64,000 nt of DNA from Vagococcus xieshaowenii (GTDB lineage Bacteria; Bacillota; Bacilli; Lactobacillales; Vagococcaceae). Location of the stretch: NCBI RefSeq assembly GCF_004792515.1, contig NZ_CP038865.1, positions 1,763,501 through 1,827,500 of the forward strand. Reading direction: 5' to 3'. Position 1 is the first letter of the stretch. Each line of letters starts with the position of its first letter. The notes under the pieces are model-generated. The model did not search any database. It was not told the origin of the DNA and was given only the letters and a program-made list of their open reading frames with translations. The position numbers were made by a program, and so were the translations under genes. This document shows positions 1 to 9,943 of this stretch, piece after piece.

Positions 1-19
1 AACGAAAGGAAGTTATATT

Positions 20-1426
20 ATGGAAACAATCAATTGGACAAAGGAAGTTGAGAATCGTCAAGAACAGTTAATGTCTGACCTATTTGATTTATTAAGCATT
101 AATAGTATTAAAGACGTTGAACACAAAACAGATGATATGCCTTTAGGACCAGGACCAGCAAAAGCATTATTTAAATTTTTAGAAATTGCTGAACGTGATG
201 GATTTGTAACAAAAAACATTGAAAATGTTGCAGGACATATTGAATTTGGTGAAGGTGATGAAACATTAGGAATTTTAGGTCACGTTGACGTGGTTCCTGT
301 TGATGATAATTGGGATAGCGATCCTTTCAAACCTGAAATTCGTGACGGCAAACTATATGCTCGTGGTTCTAGCGATGATAAAGGACCTTCAATGGCAGCA
401 TATTACGCACTTAAAATTATTAAAGATTTAGGATTACCTACTTCTAAAAAAGTAAGATTTATTATCGGAACAGATGAAGAAAGTGGTTGGTATTGTATGG
501 ATCGCTATCAAGCGAACGAAAAAATGCCAGACTTTGGTTTCTCTCCAGATGCTCAATTCCCAATTATCAATGGCGAAAAAGGGTTATCTACTTTTGATGT
601 GAACTTTAATTTACCTGTTACAACTGATGGTAATTACCAATTAACCTCTTTCACAGCAGGTTTACGTACTAATATGGTACCTGGTGATGCACACGCAACG
701 TTATTAGTAAATCAAAAAGATGATACATTAGAAGAACGCTTTAACGCTTTCTTAGCTGACAATAATTTACAAGGTAGCCTTACTTCTAATGACAACAACG
801 TAACATTAGAAGTTATTGGTAAAGCGGCTCATGCTCAAAATCCAAAAGCAGGTGTAAATGCTGCGACTTTCTTAGCTACTTTCTTAGCTAACGAAGCATT
901 AGATGCATCTGGTAAAGAATATGTCTCTACGACAGCTAAATTCTTACACAATGACCCTTCTGGTGAATTAACAGGTATTAACCATACTGATAGCGTGATG
1001 GGTGAATTAACATCAAGCCCTAATATTTTTGCTTACACACCTGGAGAAGAACAATTAATTTCGATTAATATTCGTTTCCCTCAAGGTATTGATGCTGAAA
1101 CAATCATTAAAAACTTATCAGCAACATTCCCTAACGCAACAGTTGCTCCTCAAGCTGGTTTACAAGGACCTCACTATGTATCAGCTGATGATGAATTAGT
1201 TAAAACATTATTAGAAGTATACGAAGAACATACTGGCCAAAAAGGTGCAGAAAAAACAATTGGTGGCGGAACATACGGACGTCTATTCGAACGCGGTGTT
1301 GCTTATGGCGCATTATTCCCAGGACGCGAAGATGTTATGCACCAAGCAAATGAATACATGCATGTCGAAGATATTTACAAATCTGCTATTATTTATGCAG
1401 ATGCCATTTATCGTTTAATCAAATAG
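20..1426 (+). CDS. pepV: Dipeptidase PepV (M20 family metallopeptidase)
   Basis: A cytoplasmic zinc dipeptidase that cleaves dipeptides with broad specificity, the last step of peptide use in lactic acid bacteria. At 468 aa it has the usual PepV length. The M20 metal-site signature GHVDVVP lies near residue 87, followed by ARGSSDDKGP near 115, the TDEESG catalytic Glu segment near 153 and a late His in the VMHQANEYMHVED segment. The start follows an AAAGGAAG ribosome binding site. The next gene in the same direction is an OPT-family peptide transporter, so import and hydrolysis of short peptides may be linked. A long hairpin at 1461-1520 separates the two. Confidence 0.93.
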   Translation: METINWTKEVENRQEQLMSDLFDLLSINSIKDVEHKTDDMPLGPGPAKALFKFLEIAERDGFVTKNIENVAGHIEFGEGDETLGILGHVDVVPVDDNWDSDPFKPEIRDGKLYARGSSDDKGPSMAAYYALKIIKDLGLPTSKKVRFIIGTDEESGWYCMDRYQANEKMPDFGFSPDAQFPIINGEKGLSTFDVNFNLPVTTDGNYQLTSFTAGLRTNMVPGDAHATLLVNQKDDTLEERFNAFLADNNLQGSLTSNDNNVTLEVIGKAAHAQNPKAGVNAATFLATFLANEALDASGKEYVSTTAKFLHNDPSGELTGINHTDSVMGELTSSPNIFAYTPGEEQLISINIRFPQGIDAETIIKNLSATFPNATVAPQAGLQGPHYVSADDELVKTLLEVYEEHTGQKGAEKTIGGGTYGRLFERGVAYGALFPGREDVMHQANEYMHVEDIYKSAIIYADAIYRLIK

Positions 1427-1460
1427 ACACTGTATACCTACTCATTAAAGTAAATGGTGT

Positions 1461-1520
1461 GACAATAAGCAGAACTCGACAAAAATCACTCGTAATTTTT
1501 GAACGAGTTCTCTTATTGTC
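1461..1520. repeat. Long near-perfect inverted repeat between pepV and the OPT gene
   Basis: The left arm (GACAATAAG, then AGAACTCG, then CAAAAAT) pairs in order with ATTTTTG, CGAGTTCT and CTTATTGTC around an 8-nt loop, with only single or double unpaired bases between segments. The flanks GTGT and ACAC extend the pairing further. No T-run follows, so it is not a standard intrinsic terminator on either strand. It could be an mRNA processing or stability element for pepV or the downstream operon, or a small mobile repeat. Confidence 0.7.
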
Positions 1521-1565
1521 CAACACTATTTATCTTAAAAAATAAATTAATGGAGGAATTTGTAC

Positions 1566-3491
1566 ATGAATAAGTTGTCCAAAGGTGCCTACTCGGGCGT
1601 CAAAGGAAAAGATTACAAACCCTATGTTCCTGATGGTAAGAACAGGAAAAATGGGGGCAATTTAATTATTATTGCAGGTATTATTTTATCGGCTATCTTT
1701 GCTGCTTCAACTACCTATTCAGGAATGAAAGTTGGGTTAACAGTTGCTGCTGGTATTCCAGGATCAATTATTGGTTCAGGGATTGTCGCATTATTTTCTA
1801 AAGAAAAAAATATTCTATCAAAAAATATTTTGTCTGGGATGTCTACTGCCGGAGAAGGTATTGCGAGTGGTTTAATTTTCGTATTACCGGCTATTATTTT
1901 AATTGGAGGAAAAGTTAATTTCTTCGAAGGTGTATTAATTGGTGGTACTGCTGTCTTAGTAAGTATCGGGGTAATTGGATTAGTTCAAGATTACTTATTA
2001 GTTGAAGAACACGGTAACTTAGTTTACCCTGAAGCCATGGCGATTTCAGAGTCCCTAGTAGCTTCTAATTCCGGTGGTGATTCACTTAAAAATATGGGAA
2101 TTGGATTTGGTATTAGTGGTGTCATTACTGCTGCGACCTCTTCTGTTTTTGGTTGGATTAACAATATTGTGACATATTCAACTAATGGACTTTATAAAAC
2201 TAAATTCGACCTAGAAGCCAATCCTATGTTAGTCGGTATTGGATTTATTGTCGGATTAGACGTGGCATTAACGATGTTTGCTGGGGCACTTCTAACAAAC
2301 TTCATGTTAATCCCATTAATTGCTTACTTCACTGAAATGGCTGCAAGCAGTGAAACTGTTTGGAACGCTAGCTCTATATTAGTTAAAGATGCAACAGTTA
2401 CAGATATTGCAGGTTCTTATACAAAATATATTGGTGCTGGTATGATGATCAGTGGTGGGTTAATCGGTGCTATCAAATTAATCCCAACTATCGTAAGTTC
2501 AATCAAAGCAACTTTAGCTGCTAAAAAAGATACAACAAACGGCAACAACGAAGCTGCTGGTGTTGGTATCCTATTAGCAGGAGTTATTTTAACCTTTGTA
2601 ATGGGATTTGTTATTTCTAAAAATATCTTTATCGCTTTATTTATTGGTCTAGTTTCATTAATTTTAAGTGCATTATTTGCAATCGTTGCAGGACGTTTAA
2701 CTGGGACAATTGGAACATCAAACTTACCTGTATCAGGTATGACAATTGCTTCTTTAGTTATTATGACCTTAATCTTTGTTATTATGGGATGGACATCTCA
2801 AGCTGATAACATTATGTTATTATTATTCGCTACTTTCGTTGTAGTAGTTATTTCTACAGCTGGTGGCTATACTCAGTCTCAAAAAGCAACATTCATTATG
2901 GGCGGAAGCAATAATGAAATGAGAAAATACTATATGATTGCTGCTTTAGTTGGTGTTGTCGTAGTAGTTGGTGTTATTGATATCTTAGCACCTCAATTAC
3001 AATTAACAGGTGATGAAATACAATTTGCTGTTCCTCAAGCAAACTTAATGGCTACATTAACTCAAGGGATCATGCAAGGTGAATTACCTTGGTTAATGAT
3101 CATTTCCGGAATAGTATTAGGAATTATCTTCTTCCTATTAGATTTATCTGTTATGAGTTTAGCTGTAGGTCTTTACTTACCTATTTCAACAACTTCTATC
3201 ATCTTAGTTGGTGCCTTACTTAAAGTATTTGTTGAAAAAACAACAAAAGATGAACTTACTCGTGAAAGCCGTATCTCAAGCGGGATTAGTTTATCTTCTG
3301 GTTTAATTGCTGGTGGTTCAATTATCGGCTTGTTAGGTATTATCTTACAAATCACTGGTATCGTAGATGTTGCCACACCTTCTGGCTTCTTTAGCGGTAA
3401 CTCTGGTGCATATCTATTACTTGTTGTTTTACTCGTTACTTCATTAATTCCTATCTTACGTACTAAAGCGTCTAAACAAGGAATTGAATAA
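1566..3491 (+). CDS. OPT family oligopeptide transporter
   Basis: A large integral membrane protein (641 aa) of the OPT superfamily, which imports oligopeptides or metal-chelate peptides, driven by ion gradient in characterised members. The sequence is dominated by hydrophobic helices, beginning with an N-terminal cytosolic stretch and a first helix near residue 35. The typical early motif TYSGMKVGLTVAAGIPGS and the conserved LVYPEAMAISES segment are visible. The ATG at 1566 is preferred over an in-frame TTG at 1560 because GGAGG at 1552-1556 is correctly spaced for it. A PqqD-like gene starts 2 nt after the stop, so the two are translated as a unit. The preceding dipeptidase supports a peptide substrate. 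Confidence 0.88.
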   Translation: MNKLSKGAYSGVKGKDYKPYVPDGKNRKNGGNLIIIAGIILSAIFAASTTYSGMKVGLTVAAGIPGSIIGSGIVALFSKEKNILSKNILSGMSTAGEGIASGLIFVLPAIILIGGKVNFFEGVLIGGTAVLVSIGVIGLVQDYLLVEEHGNLVYPEAMAISESLVASNSGGDSLKNMGIGFGISGVITAATSSVFGWINNIVTYSTNGLYKTKFDLEANPMLVGIGFIVGLDVALTMFAGALLTNFMLIPLIAYFTEMAASSETVWNASSILVKDATVTDIAGSYTKYIGAGMMISGGLIGAIKLIPTIVSSIKATLAAKKDTTNGNNEAAGVGILLAGVILTFVMGFVISKNIFIALFIGLVSLILSALFAIVAGRLTGTIGTSNLPVSGMTIASLVIMTLIFVIMGWTSQADNIMLLLFATFVVVVISTAGGYTQSQKATFIMGGSNNEMRKYYMIAALVGVVVVVGVIDILAPQLQLTGDEIQFAVPQANLMATLTQGIMQGELPWLMIISGIVLGIIFFLLDLSVMSLAVGLYLPISTTSIILVGALLKVFVEKTTKDELTRESRISSGISLSSGLIAGGSIIGLLGIILQITGIVDVATPSGFFSGNSGAYLLLVVLLVTSLIPILRTKASKQGIE

Positions 3492-3493
3492 CG

Positions 3494-3826
3494 ATGTTAA
3501 CTGATTTAGCACAAGTCTATCAAATTGCACCTGATTTAAATTATACTGTCGAGGATGGGCTTGTTACGATTGTTCAAGAGCAAAATCATTGGATTCAACG
3601 TCTAGTACGAAAATTAAAATTCAAATTACCAGAAACCTCTTCTCTGACATTAGATCCCTACGGAAGTTTTATATTTCAACAAATTAATGGAAAACTTAGC
3701 GTAGAAGAAATTGGAGAACTATTAGGTGAACAATTTGAAGAAGCCAATAATCAGCTCTATGAACGTCTAATCACCTATCTCAACTATTTATCTTTTGAAA
3801 AAAAATATGTCTATCTAGTAAAATAA
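3494..3826 (+). CDS. Stand-alone PqqD-like (RRE-fold) protein
   Basis: A 110-aa protein resembling the PqqD family. The C-terminal part has the family pattern: a residue stretch predicting beta strands (LDPYGSFIFQQINGKLSVEEI), then helices containing LGEQFE and LITYLNYLSF. PqqD domains bind leader peptides in RiPP pathways, usually beside a radical SAM enzyme. No radical SAM, precursor peptide or PQQ gene is seen here. It starts 2 nt after the OPT transporter stop, so it is probably co-translated with that transporter and may act on it or its peptide substrate (inference). An Arg/Lys-rich amphipathic segment near residues 36-44 could contact membrane or peptide. Confidence 0.72.
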   Translation: MLTDLAQVYQIAPDLNYTVEDGLVTIVQEQNHWIQRLVRKLKFKLPETSSLTLDPYGSFIFQQINGKLSVEEIGELLGEQFEEANNQLYERLITYLNYLSFEKKYVYLVK

Positions 3827-3834
3827 TTTTTATT

Positions 3835-3882
3835 GACCTTTCAAGGTAAGATGTTCATTCTAACGTTGAAAGGTCCTATTTT
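3835..3882 (+). terminator. Probable terminator after the OPT-pqqD operon
   Basis: GACCTTTCAA at 3835-3844 pairs perfectly with TTGAAAGGTC at 3866-3875 around a 21-nt loop that can pair partly with itself. CTATTTTATAG follows, a modest T-rich tail. Confidence 0.6.
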
Positions 3883-3917
3883 ATAGTCTCTAGACTAGTA
3901 ATACGGGGTGATCTATT

Positions 3918-4205
3918 ATGACTAAAAAAGAACGCTTAGATTTCGTTACAGATCGTATTGGTAAAAAACGGATTATCCTTAGAACCCGTACTGAAGTATT
4001 GATGGAACAATTATTAGAACAACCGTTTATGAAAGAGGATCTTATTATCATTAATCGAGGAGCTTCACCTGCTTATCTGGATGGCTATTTATCTTATAAG
4101 TCTCTTGATGCTCTAAAATTATTTATTCAAGAATCATCATTAATTCATGAAGAGGACATCCATCTATCTCTCAATATAGGTCTAAGTGATTTATATCCTT
4201 TATAA
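3918..4205 (+). CDS. Hypothetical protein (95 aa)
   Basis: I do not recognise this family. It is a soluble, charged 95-aa protein with no signal peptide, no cysteine and no obvious motif. It starts Lys/Arg-rich, then has several Leu-rich predicted helices and an acidic C-terminal half. A GGGGTGA ribosome binding site lies at the expected distance before the ATG. The hairpin after the OPT-pqqD operon separates it from those genes, and a strong bidirectional terminator follows the stop, so it is probably monocistronic. Coding is supported by the ribosome binding site and by the frame ending just before the terminator. It is not a RiPP precursor by composition. Confidence 0.65.
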   Translation: MTKKERLDFVTDRIGKKRIILRTRTEVLMEQLLEQPFMKEDLIIINRGASPAYLDGYLSYKSLDALKLFIQESSLIHEEDIHLSLNIGLSDLYPL

Positions 4206-4210
4206 CAGAT

Positions 4211-4261
4211 AAAAAAGAAACGTCAAGAAGGGCTAATACCCGTTCTTGACGTTTCTTTTTT
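4211..4261. terminator. Bidirectional terminator between the 95-aa gene and msrB
   Basis: A stem of about 19 bp (AAAGAAACGTCAAGAA with its complement, extended by GGG/CCC) around a CTAATA loop. It has a T-run on the plus strand and an A-run that serves as a T-run on the minus strand. It ends both the rightward 95-aa gene and the leftward msrB transcript. Confidence 0.92.
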
Positions 4262-4263
4262 GC

Positions 4264-4698
4264 TTATTTTTGCTCAAACAAGACCAAATATTCACCATAT
4301 CCTTGTTTAGCCATTTCACTAACTGGTACAAAGCGTAACGCCGCACCATTGATACAATAACGTAAACCACCTGCTTCAGCTGGACCGTCTGTAAATACAT
4401 GTCCTAAATGTGAATCCGATTGACTACTACGCACTTCCACTCGTGCACGACTTAATTTAAAGTCATCTAATTCCTGTAATGTCGCAATCGGTTTAGTAAA
4501 CGATGGCCAACCGCACCCCGCATCATATTTATCCAAGGAACAAAATAGTGGCTCGCCCCCAACAATATCGACGTAAATCCCATCTTCTTCAAGAGTATCG
4601 TACTCACTTGAAAAGGGCATCTCCGTTCCACTTTCTTGTGTTACTTCATATTGTAACGGTGTTAATTTCGACTTTAGTTCTTCTTTAGATGGCTTCAT
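4264..4698 (-). CDS. msrB: Peptide-methionine (R)-S-oxide reductase MsrB
   Basis: Repairs oxidised methionine by reducing methionine-R-sulfoxide in proteins, using thioredoxin. The 144-aa protein carries the family motifs GCGWPSF (Cys62, probable resolving Cys), SDSHLGHVF and [11 protein letters not shown] with the catalytic Cys115. The two CxxC zinc pairs of the zinc-binding subclass are absent, as in the Bacillus-type enzyme. It is the last gene of a leftward run that includes maf, mutL and mutS, 18 bp after maf, and is followed by a strong terminator. It is a single-domain MsrB, not fused to MsrA. Confidence 0.95.
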   Translation of the reverse strand: MKPSKEELKSKLTPLQYEVTQESGTEMPFSSEYDTLEEDGIYVDIVGGEPLFCSLDKYDAGCGWPSFTKPIATLQELDDFKLSRARVEVRSSQSDSHLGHVFTDGPAEAGGLRYCINGAALRFVPVSEMAKQGYGEYLVLFEQK

Positions 4699-4716
4699 TA
4701 TACCAACCTCATTTCT

Positions 4717-5271
4717 TTAGAAACTTTTCAAACATTCATTGACCAACCCTACTGGGAAACCAACAATTGCATAATAATCTCCAATAATCTCTTTAACAAA
4801 AACAGCTGCCCCACCTTGGATACCATAAGCCCCAGCTTTATCCATCGGTTCGTTCGTTGCAACATAGGCATCTATTTGTGCCTCATCTAAAGGATAAAAC
4901 GTCACACGCGCTTGTGCAAGTTTGGTGATTTGCTTGTCTTTTGATAATAACGTTAAACCTGTTAAGACTTCGTGTGTACGATCAGAATAACGCTGTAACA
5001 TCTCTTTAGCCTCTTGATGATCGACAGGCTTACCTAATATTTCACCATCTAATACCACAACCGTATCACAGCCTATGACTAGACTCTCAGGATATTCCTT
5101 AAAAATATGGGCTGCTTTTTGTTGGGACATGCGTAAAACATAGTCTTCTGGGCTAATGCCAGGCGTCACTGTTTCATCTATATCCGCAGGCATTACGTCA
5201 AATGCTTCGGTAATCAACGCTAATAATTCTTTTCTTCTTGGTGATTGTGAGGCTAAAATAATTTTTTTCAT
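4717..5271 (-). CDS. maf: Maf-family nucleoside triphosphate pyrophosphatase
   Basis: A 184-aa cytoplasmic enzyme that hydrolyses nucleoside triphosphates to monophosphates, with dTTP/UTP or modified nucleotides as substrates in characterised Maf proteins. It acts as a house-cleaning enzyme linked to septum formation in Bacillus. The N-terminal signature ASQSPRRKELL (residues 7-17) and the GCDTVVVLDGEILGKP segment (near 67) with the catalytic Asp are intact. It lies 35 bp after mutL on the same strand, in a cluster concerned with genome and protein quality. Confidence 0.93.
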   Translation of the reverse strand: MKKIILASQSPRRKELLALITEAFDVMPADIDETVTPGISPEDYVLRMSQQKAAHIFKEYPESLVIGCDTVVVLDGEILGKPVDHQEAKEMLQRYSDRTHEVLTGLTLLSKDKQITKLAQARVTFYPLDEAQIDAYVATNEPMDKAGAYGIQGGAAVFVKEIIGDYYAIVGFPVGLVNECLKSF

Positions 5272-5306
5272 ACGCTTCTTCTTTCTCTTGAATGATTAGC
5301 TAAAAG

Positions 5307-7325
5307 CTAGTGTGGGTCTTGAATACGTTTAAACATTTTTTCCATTTCTTGATTAGTAAAATGGACTAAAACAGGACGACCGTGTGGACAATTATAAGGA
5401 TTTTCACATTTGGCTAAATCTTCTAATAATTGACGGGCTTGATTGGCTTCTAGATGATGGTTAGCTTTAATTGATTTTTTACAACTCATCATAATAGCAG
5501 TATCTTCACGGAACTTTGCGACACTGACTTTGCCCGTATGAAGTAACGTATCAATCATTTCACGAATAATTGCTTCCTCTTCCCCTTTTGGATACCAAGT
5601 TGGATGAGAACGCACGATGAAACTGTTACTGCCAAACGGTTCTAAGTGAATCCCGACCTCTTGTAGAAGAGATTCTTTTTCCTGTATTTTTAACAAATCC
5701 GAACGAGGATATTCTAATACGATAGGAATTAATAACTCTTGTAAATCTGACCCCACGTCACCGATTTTTTTACGGTAATATTCATATTTAATTCGTTCTT
5801 GCGCTGCATGTTGATCTACAATGAATAGACCTTCTTCACTTTGTGCAAATAAATACGTCCCATGCATTTGGCCAAAATATTCTAATTGAGGGAATGCTTG
5901 TTGTACAGGTTCTTCTAAAGTAGCCGCTTCTTCAGCGACGACTAACGACTCTTCTATCACTACAGGTGAGGACTCATTAAATGGATTAGCTAACTTCTCT
6001 AATGAAATATTAGTGATATCAATGAGACGCCCTTCATGACTTGGATCAATCGACAGCTGATCACTAATTGAGCTATTTTCAGGGGCTACTTTAGATTCGA
6101 TAAACGGCTCTAGTGGTTGAGGAGCTTTTGATTTATCTACATAAAAACGACCACTTGTCGCATCATAAGCTAGACCTGTTTTGCCTACTGTTTTTGGTGT
6201 TGTTTCTTCGGAAGATGTGGTATTTAATTCTTTTAATTTTGATTGTACCTCGTCATTAGTTAAACGTAATTGCTCAACTGCTTGTTCTTTAGGTACTTTC
6301 TTTTTGAAAATATCTTTGGTATCTACTTGAGGAACTAGACGTTGCGCTTCAAAAACGGCTTTAATACTTGTTTCAACTAGGTGCATCAGTTCCGCCTCTT
6401 TACTCAAACGAACTTCTTGCTTAGTTGGATGAACATTGACATCGACTAATAAGGGATCCATCTCAATTTGTAAAACAGCAATTGGATAGCGACCCACCAT
6501 CAATTTCGAACCATAACCAGCAATAATGGCTTTGTTAAGGGAGTAGTTACGAATATAGCGACCATTAATAATAACAGAAATATATTGACGACCAGCTCTT
6601 GTTAGTTCTGGCAATGAAACATATCCCGAAAGTTTAAAGTCTAAGTCTTCTCCATTGATAGCTAACATTTTTTTAGCCGTTGTGACGCCATAAATCCCTG
6701 CAATTGCTTGTTTCAAGTCACCGTTACCGGTTGTACGAAGCATTTGATTCCCATCATGGACTAATCGAAACGCAATCGTAGGATGACTCATTGCTAAACG
6801 ATTTAATAAGTCTACAATATTAGATAGTTCCGTCTGTAAAGTTTTGACATATTTCAAACGAGCAGGCGTATTATAGAACAAATCTGCTACTGTTATACTT
6901 GTCCCTTTACGAAGAGAGTGCGGTTTATGTTCGATTACTTTTCCACCTTCTAGATAGACATAACTACCTTCTGATTCACCTGTAGAGGTTTCTAGGGTAA
7001 AGCGAGAAACCGATGCAATACTCGGCAGGGCCTCTCCACGAAAACCTAATGTTTTAATACGAAATAAATCATCTTGCGTTAAAATTTTACTCGTTGCATG
7101 ACGTTTAAAGGCATTTAAGACATCATCTGATTCAATGCCTTCTCCATTATCAATGACTTGGATCGTTTTTAATCCGGCTTCTTCTAGATGAATATCAATC
7201 TGTGTGCTGCCAGCATCAATAGCATTTTCAACTAACTCTTTAACCACCGAAGCGGGACGTTCGACGACTTCTCCAGCAGCAATTTGATTCGCCAGTTGTT
7301 CTGAAAGCTCTTGAATTTTGCTCAT
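5307..7325 (-). CDS. mutL: DNA mismatch repair endonuclease MutL
   Basis: Couples mismatch recognition by MutS to strand removal. The 672-aa protein has the N-terminal GHKL ATPase motifs ELVENAIDAGS, DNGEGI and GFRGEAL, a low-complexity linker at about residues 340-470 and a C-terminal dimerisation domain. The C-terminus carries the endonuclease signature DQHA(X)2E(X)4E (in VDQHAAQERIKYE) and the metal-site motif CPHGRP. It is therefore the nicking type found in bacteria without MutH. The start is 11 bp after mutS, with an overlapping ribosome binding site, so the two are co-translated. Confidence 0.97.
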   Translation of the reverse strand: MSKIQELSEQLANQIAAGEVVERPASVVKELVENAIDAGSTQIDIHLEEAGLKTIQVIDNGEGIESDDVLNAFKRHATSKILTQDDLFRIKTLGFRGEALPSIASVSRFTLETSTGESEGSYVYLEGGKVIEHKPHSLRKGTSITVADLFYNTPARLKYVKTLQTELSNIVDLLNRLAMSHPTIAFRLVHDGNQMLRTTGNGDLKQAIAGIYGVTTAKKMLAINGEDLDFKLSGYVSLPELTRAGRQYISVIINGRYIRNYSLNKAIIAGYGSKLMVGRYPIAVLQIEMDPLLVDVNVHPTKQEVRLSKEAELMHLVETSIKAVFEAQRLVPQVDTKDIFKKKVPKEQAVEQLRLTNDEVQSKLKELNTTSSEETTPKTVGKTGLAYDATSGRFYVDKSKAPQPLEPFIESKVAPENSSISDQLSIDPSHEGRLIDITNISLEKLANPFNESSPVVIEESLVVAEEAATLEEPVQQAFPQLEYFGQMHGTYLFAQSEEGLFIVDQHAAQERIKYEYYRKKIGDVGSDLQELLIPIVLEYPRSDLLKIQEKESLLQEVGIHLEPFGSNSFIVRSHPTWYPKGEEEAIIREMIDTLLHTGKVSVAKFREDTAIMMSCKKSIKANHHLEANQARQLLEDLAKCENPYNCPHGRPVLVHFTNQEMEKMFKRIQDPH

Positions 7326-7336
7326 GTCTTAACCTC

Positions 7337-9928
7337 CTATCCTTTTAATTGGCGTTGCCATTCATTAATCAACGTCATCGCTTCAATGGGTGTCATCGTT
7401 AATAAGTTAGCCTGTTTGACGGATTCTAAAACGGCTGTTTCTTCCGAACTTACGTCATCAAATAACGATAATTGACCGACTTCTACGCTTGATTCAGCAA
7501 TAGCCGGCTCTTCTTCAGCTATAAAAGGTGCTGAGGTCTCACTACCTTCAAGCTGGTCTAAAATGACACTAGCTCGTGCTAATAATTGATCCGGTAAACC
7601 TGCTAATTTTGCCACATGGATACCATAGCTTTTATCGGCTGGTCCTGCCATCATTTTATGTAAAAAGACGACATCTCCATCTTTTTCCACTGCACCAACG
7701 TGAATATTCTCAAGACCTGGTAACGTTTGATCTAAGTCTGTTAATTCGTGGTAATGTGTAGAGAACAAGGTTTTCGCACCGACTTCTTGATGGATATATT
7801 CAACAATGGCTTCAGCCAATGCCATCCCGTCATAAGTAGCCGTTCCTCGACCAATTTCATCAAATAAGATGAGACTTTGTGGTGTGGCACGACGAAGAGC
7901 TTCATTAGCTTCCATCATTTCAACCATGAACGTACTTTGGCCAGAAATCAAATCATCTGAGGCGCCAATTCGGGTGAAAATTTGATCAAAAATTGGCATA
8001 ATTGCTGATTCTGCCGGGACAAAACAACCCATTTGTGCCATAATCACCGTCAAAGCTAATTGACGCATATACGTGCTTTTACCTGACATATTAGGTCCGG
8101 TAATTAATAAAATCATGGTTTCTGATGACATTTCTACTGTATTAGGCACGTACGTTTGATGACCTAATACTTTTTCAACAACCGGATGACGGCCTTCAAT
8201 TAAGCTTAGTTCTTTGCCATCTTCTATCATTGTTGGGCGCACATATTGATATTTTTCACTGACACTAGCAAAGCTTTGTAAGACATCAATCGCTGACACA
8301 GCTTTAGCGAGTGTTTGTAGTCGTTCAATTGACGCTTTGATGGCTTCACGTACTTGCAAGAATAGTTGATATTCGAGGCTCTGTGATTTCTCTTCAGCTT
8401 CTAAAATCAATCGTTCTTTTTCTTTTAATTCTGGCGTAATAAAGCGCTCGGCATTTGCTAATGTTTGTTTGCGATCATAGCGATTTTCTGGTACTAACTC
8501 TAATTGACTCTTTGTGACTTCAATATAATAACCAAACACACGGTTAAAGCCGATTTTTAATTTTTTGATGCCTGTTTCTTCACGTTCACGTGCTTCTAAT
8601 TCGGCAATCCAACGCTTCCCATTGGTCATCGCATCACGGTAGACATCTAGTTGTTCATCAAAACCTGGCTTGATGATATTCCCTTCTGTAATGGCAAGTG
8701 GCGCATCTTCATCAATTGCTTGCTCTATTAATGTTACGACATCTTGCACAGGATCCAACTTATCTAACAGTTCTACCCATTCACCTTGGTTAATTCCTTC
8801 TAATAACTCTCTAATAGCAGGTATTTGTTGTAATGAGACTTTCAGTTGTAACAAATCACGACCATTAACTGATCCATAAGCCACACGCCCAGCTAAGCGT
8901 TCCAAGTCATAAACGTTTTTTAAAGCTTCTTGTAAGTCTAATCGTTCAAAATAAGCATTTAAAAGTGAGGCTACCATATTTTGACGCGCTTCAATTTGGC
9001 TTGCTTGAATTAACGGACGGTCTAGCCATTGTTTTAATAAACGGCCACCCATTGCTGTTTTTGTTTCATCTAATAACCACAGTAACGTGCCTTGCTTTTT
9101 CCCTGATCGAATAGACTGACTTAATTCTAAATTAAATTTTGAATAATGATCTAACTTCAAGAAATGTGCTGGTTCATAACTTTGTGCTTGTTGTATATGG
9201 CCTAAGCTACGTTTTTGTGTATTACTTAAATAAGCCAATAATCGTTCAAGCACTTTGCGTTGTGTAGCATCATGGATATGTTCTGATAAGTAAGTGACTT
9301 CTGTGGTTACACTGCTTTCTAATTGACTAGAAAACAAGACGTTTAATCGTTGCGCTAATCGTTGTGTTAATGTCTCACTTATCTCACTCGTCAAGACGAC
9401 TTCTTTTGTCTGTAGACTACTGCACTCGTTTAAGACGCTCTCTTCATTCTCAAGCGTGCTAGTTTTTAACTCACCTGTGCTCAAGTCGACGTATGCAAAA
9501 CCATATCGATCAACGCTTGCATCGTAATAAAGAGCCGTTAAGTAGTTGTTCACTTTCGCATCTAAGCCTTTTGACTCCATTACCGTGCCTGGCGTAATCA
9601 AGCGAACCACTTCTCGCTTTACCATTCCTTTTGTTTCCTTAGGATCCTCTACTTGCTCACAAATAGCGACTTTATAGCCTTTTTCTATTAAGGTATCAAT
9701 ATAACCTTGCGCAGAATGATACGGAATCCCTGCCATTGGAATAGGGTTTTCAGCGTTTCTGTTACGGCTTGTTAATGTAATTTCTAAAATTTGTGAGGCA
9801 TTGGTTGCATCCTCATAAAACATTTCGTAAAAATCTCCCAGACGGTAAAAAAGAAAGGCATCAGGATACTGTGCCTTGATACCTAAATATTGTTCCATCA
9901 TTGGAGTTAACTTTGCTTGCTTGGACAA
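7337..9928 (-). CDS. mutS: DNA mismatch repair protein MutS
   Basis: Recognises base mismatches and small loops and recruits MutL. The 863-aa length is standard. The N-terminal mismatch-wedge motif GDFYEMF (residues about 31-37) is present. The C-terminal ABC-type ATPase has Walker [10 protein letters not shown], Walker B DEIGRGT and the STHYHEL switch segment. A C-terminal tail with a clamp-binding-like QLSLFDD element follows near residue 820, which fits sliding-clamp interaction. It sits between ricA and mutL on the minus strand. The ricA-mutS-mutL order resembles the Bacillus ymcA-cotE-mutS-mutL neighbourhood without the spore gene cotE. Confidence 0.97.
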   Translation of the reverse strand: MSKQAKLTPMMEQYLGIKAQYPDAFLFYRLGDFYEMFYEDATNASQILEITLTSRNRNAENPIPMAGIPYHSAQGYIDTLIEKGYKVAICEQVEDPKETKGMVKREVVRLITPGTVMESKGLDAKVNNYLTALYYDASVDRYGFAYVDLSTGELKTSTLENEESVLNECSSLQTKEVVLTSEISETLTQRLAQRLNVLFSSQLESSVTTEVTYLSEHIHDATQRKVLERLLAYLSNTQKRSLGHIQQAQSYEPAHFLKLDHYSKFNLELSQSIRSGKKQGTLLWLLDETKTAMGGRLLKQWLDRPLIQASQIEARQNMVASLLNAYFERLDLQEALKNVYDLERLAGRVAYGSVNGRDLLQLKVSLQQIPAIRELLEGINQGEWVELLDKLDPVQDVVTLIEQAIDEDAPLAITEGNIIKPGFDEQLDVYRDAMTNGKRWIAELEAREREETGIKKLKIGFNRVFGYYIEVTKSQLELVPENRYDRKQTLANAERFITPELKEKERLILEAEEKSQSLEYQLFLQVREAIKASIERLQTLAKAVSAIDVLQSFASVSEKYQYVRPTMIEDGKELSLIEGRHPVVEKVLGHQTYVPNTVEMSSETMILLITGPNMSGKSTYMRQLALTVIMAQMGCFVPAESAIMPIFDQIFTRIGASDDLISGQSTFMVEMMEANEALRRATPQSLILFDEIGRGTATYDGMALAEAIVEYIHQEVGAKTLFSTHYHELTDLDQTLPGLENIHVGAVEKDGDVVFLHKMMAGPADKSYGIHVAKLAGLPDQLLARASVILDQLEGSETSAPFIAEEEPAIAESSVEVGQLSLFDDVSSEETAVLESVKQANLLTMTPIEAMTLINEWQRQLKG

Positions 9929-9943
9929 ACGGATTCACTCCTT

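Noticed and set aside
3918..4205. RiPP precursor peptide for the PqqD-like protein
   Set aside because: At 95 aa it lacks Cys, Ser/Thr or Gly-rich core residues and a leader-core layout, and no modifying enzyme is nearby.
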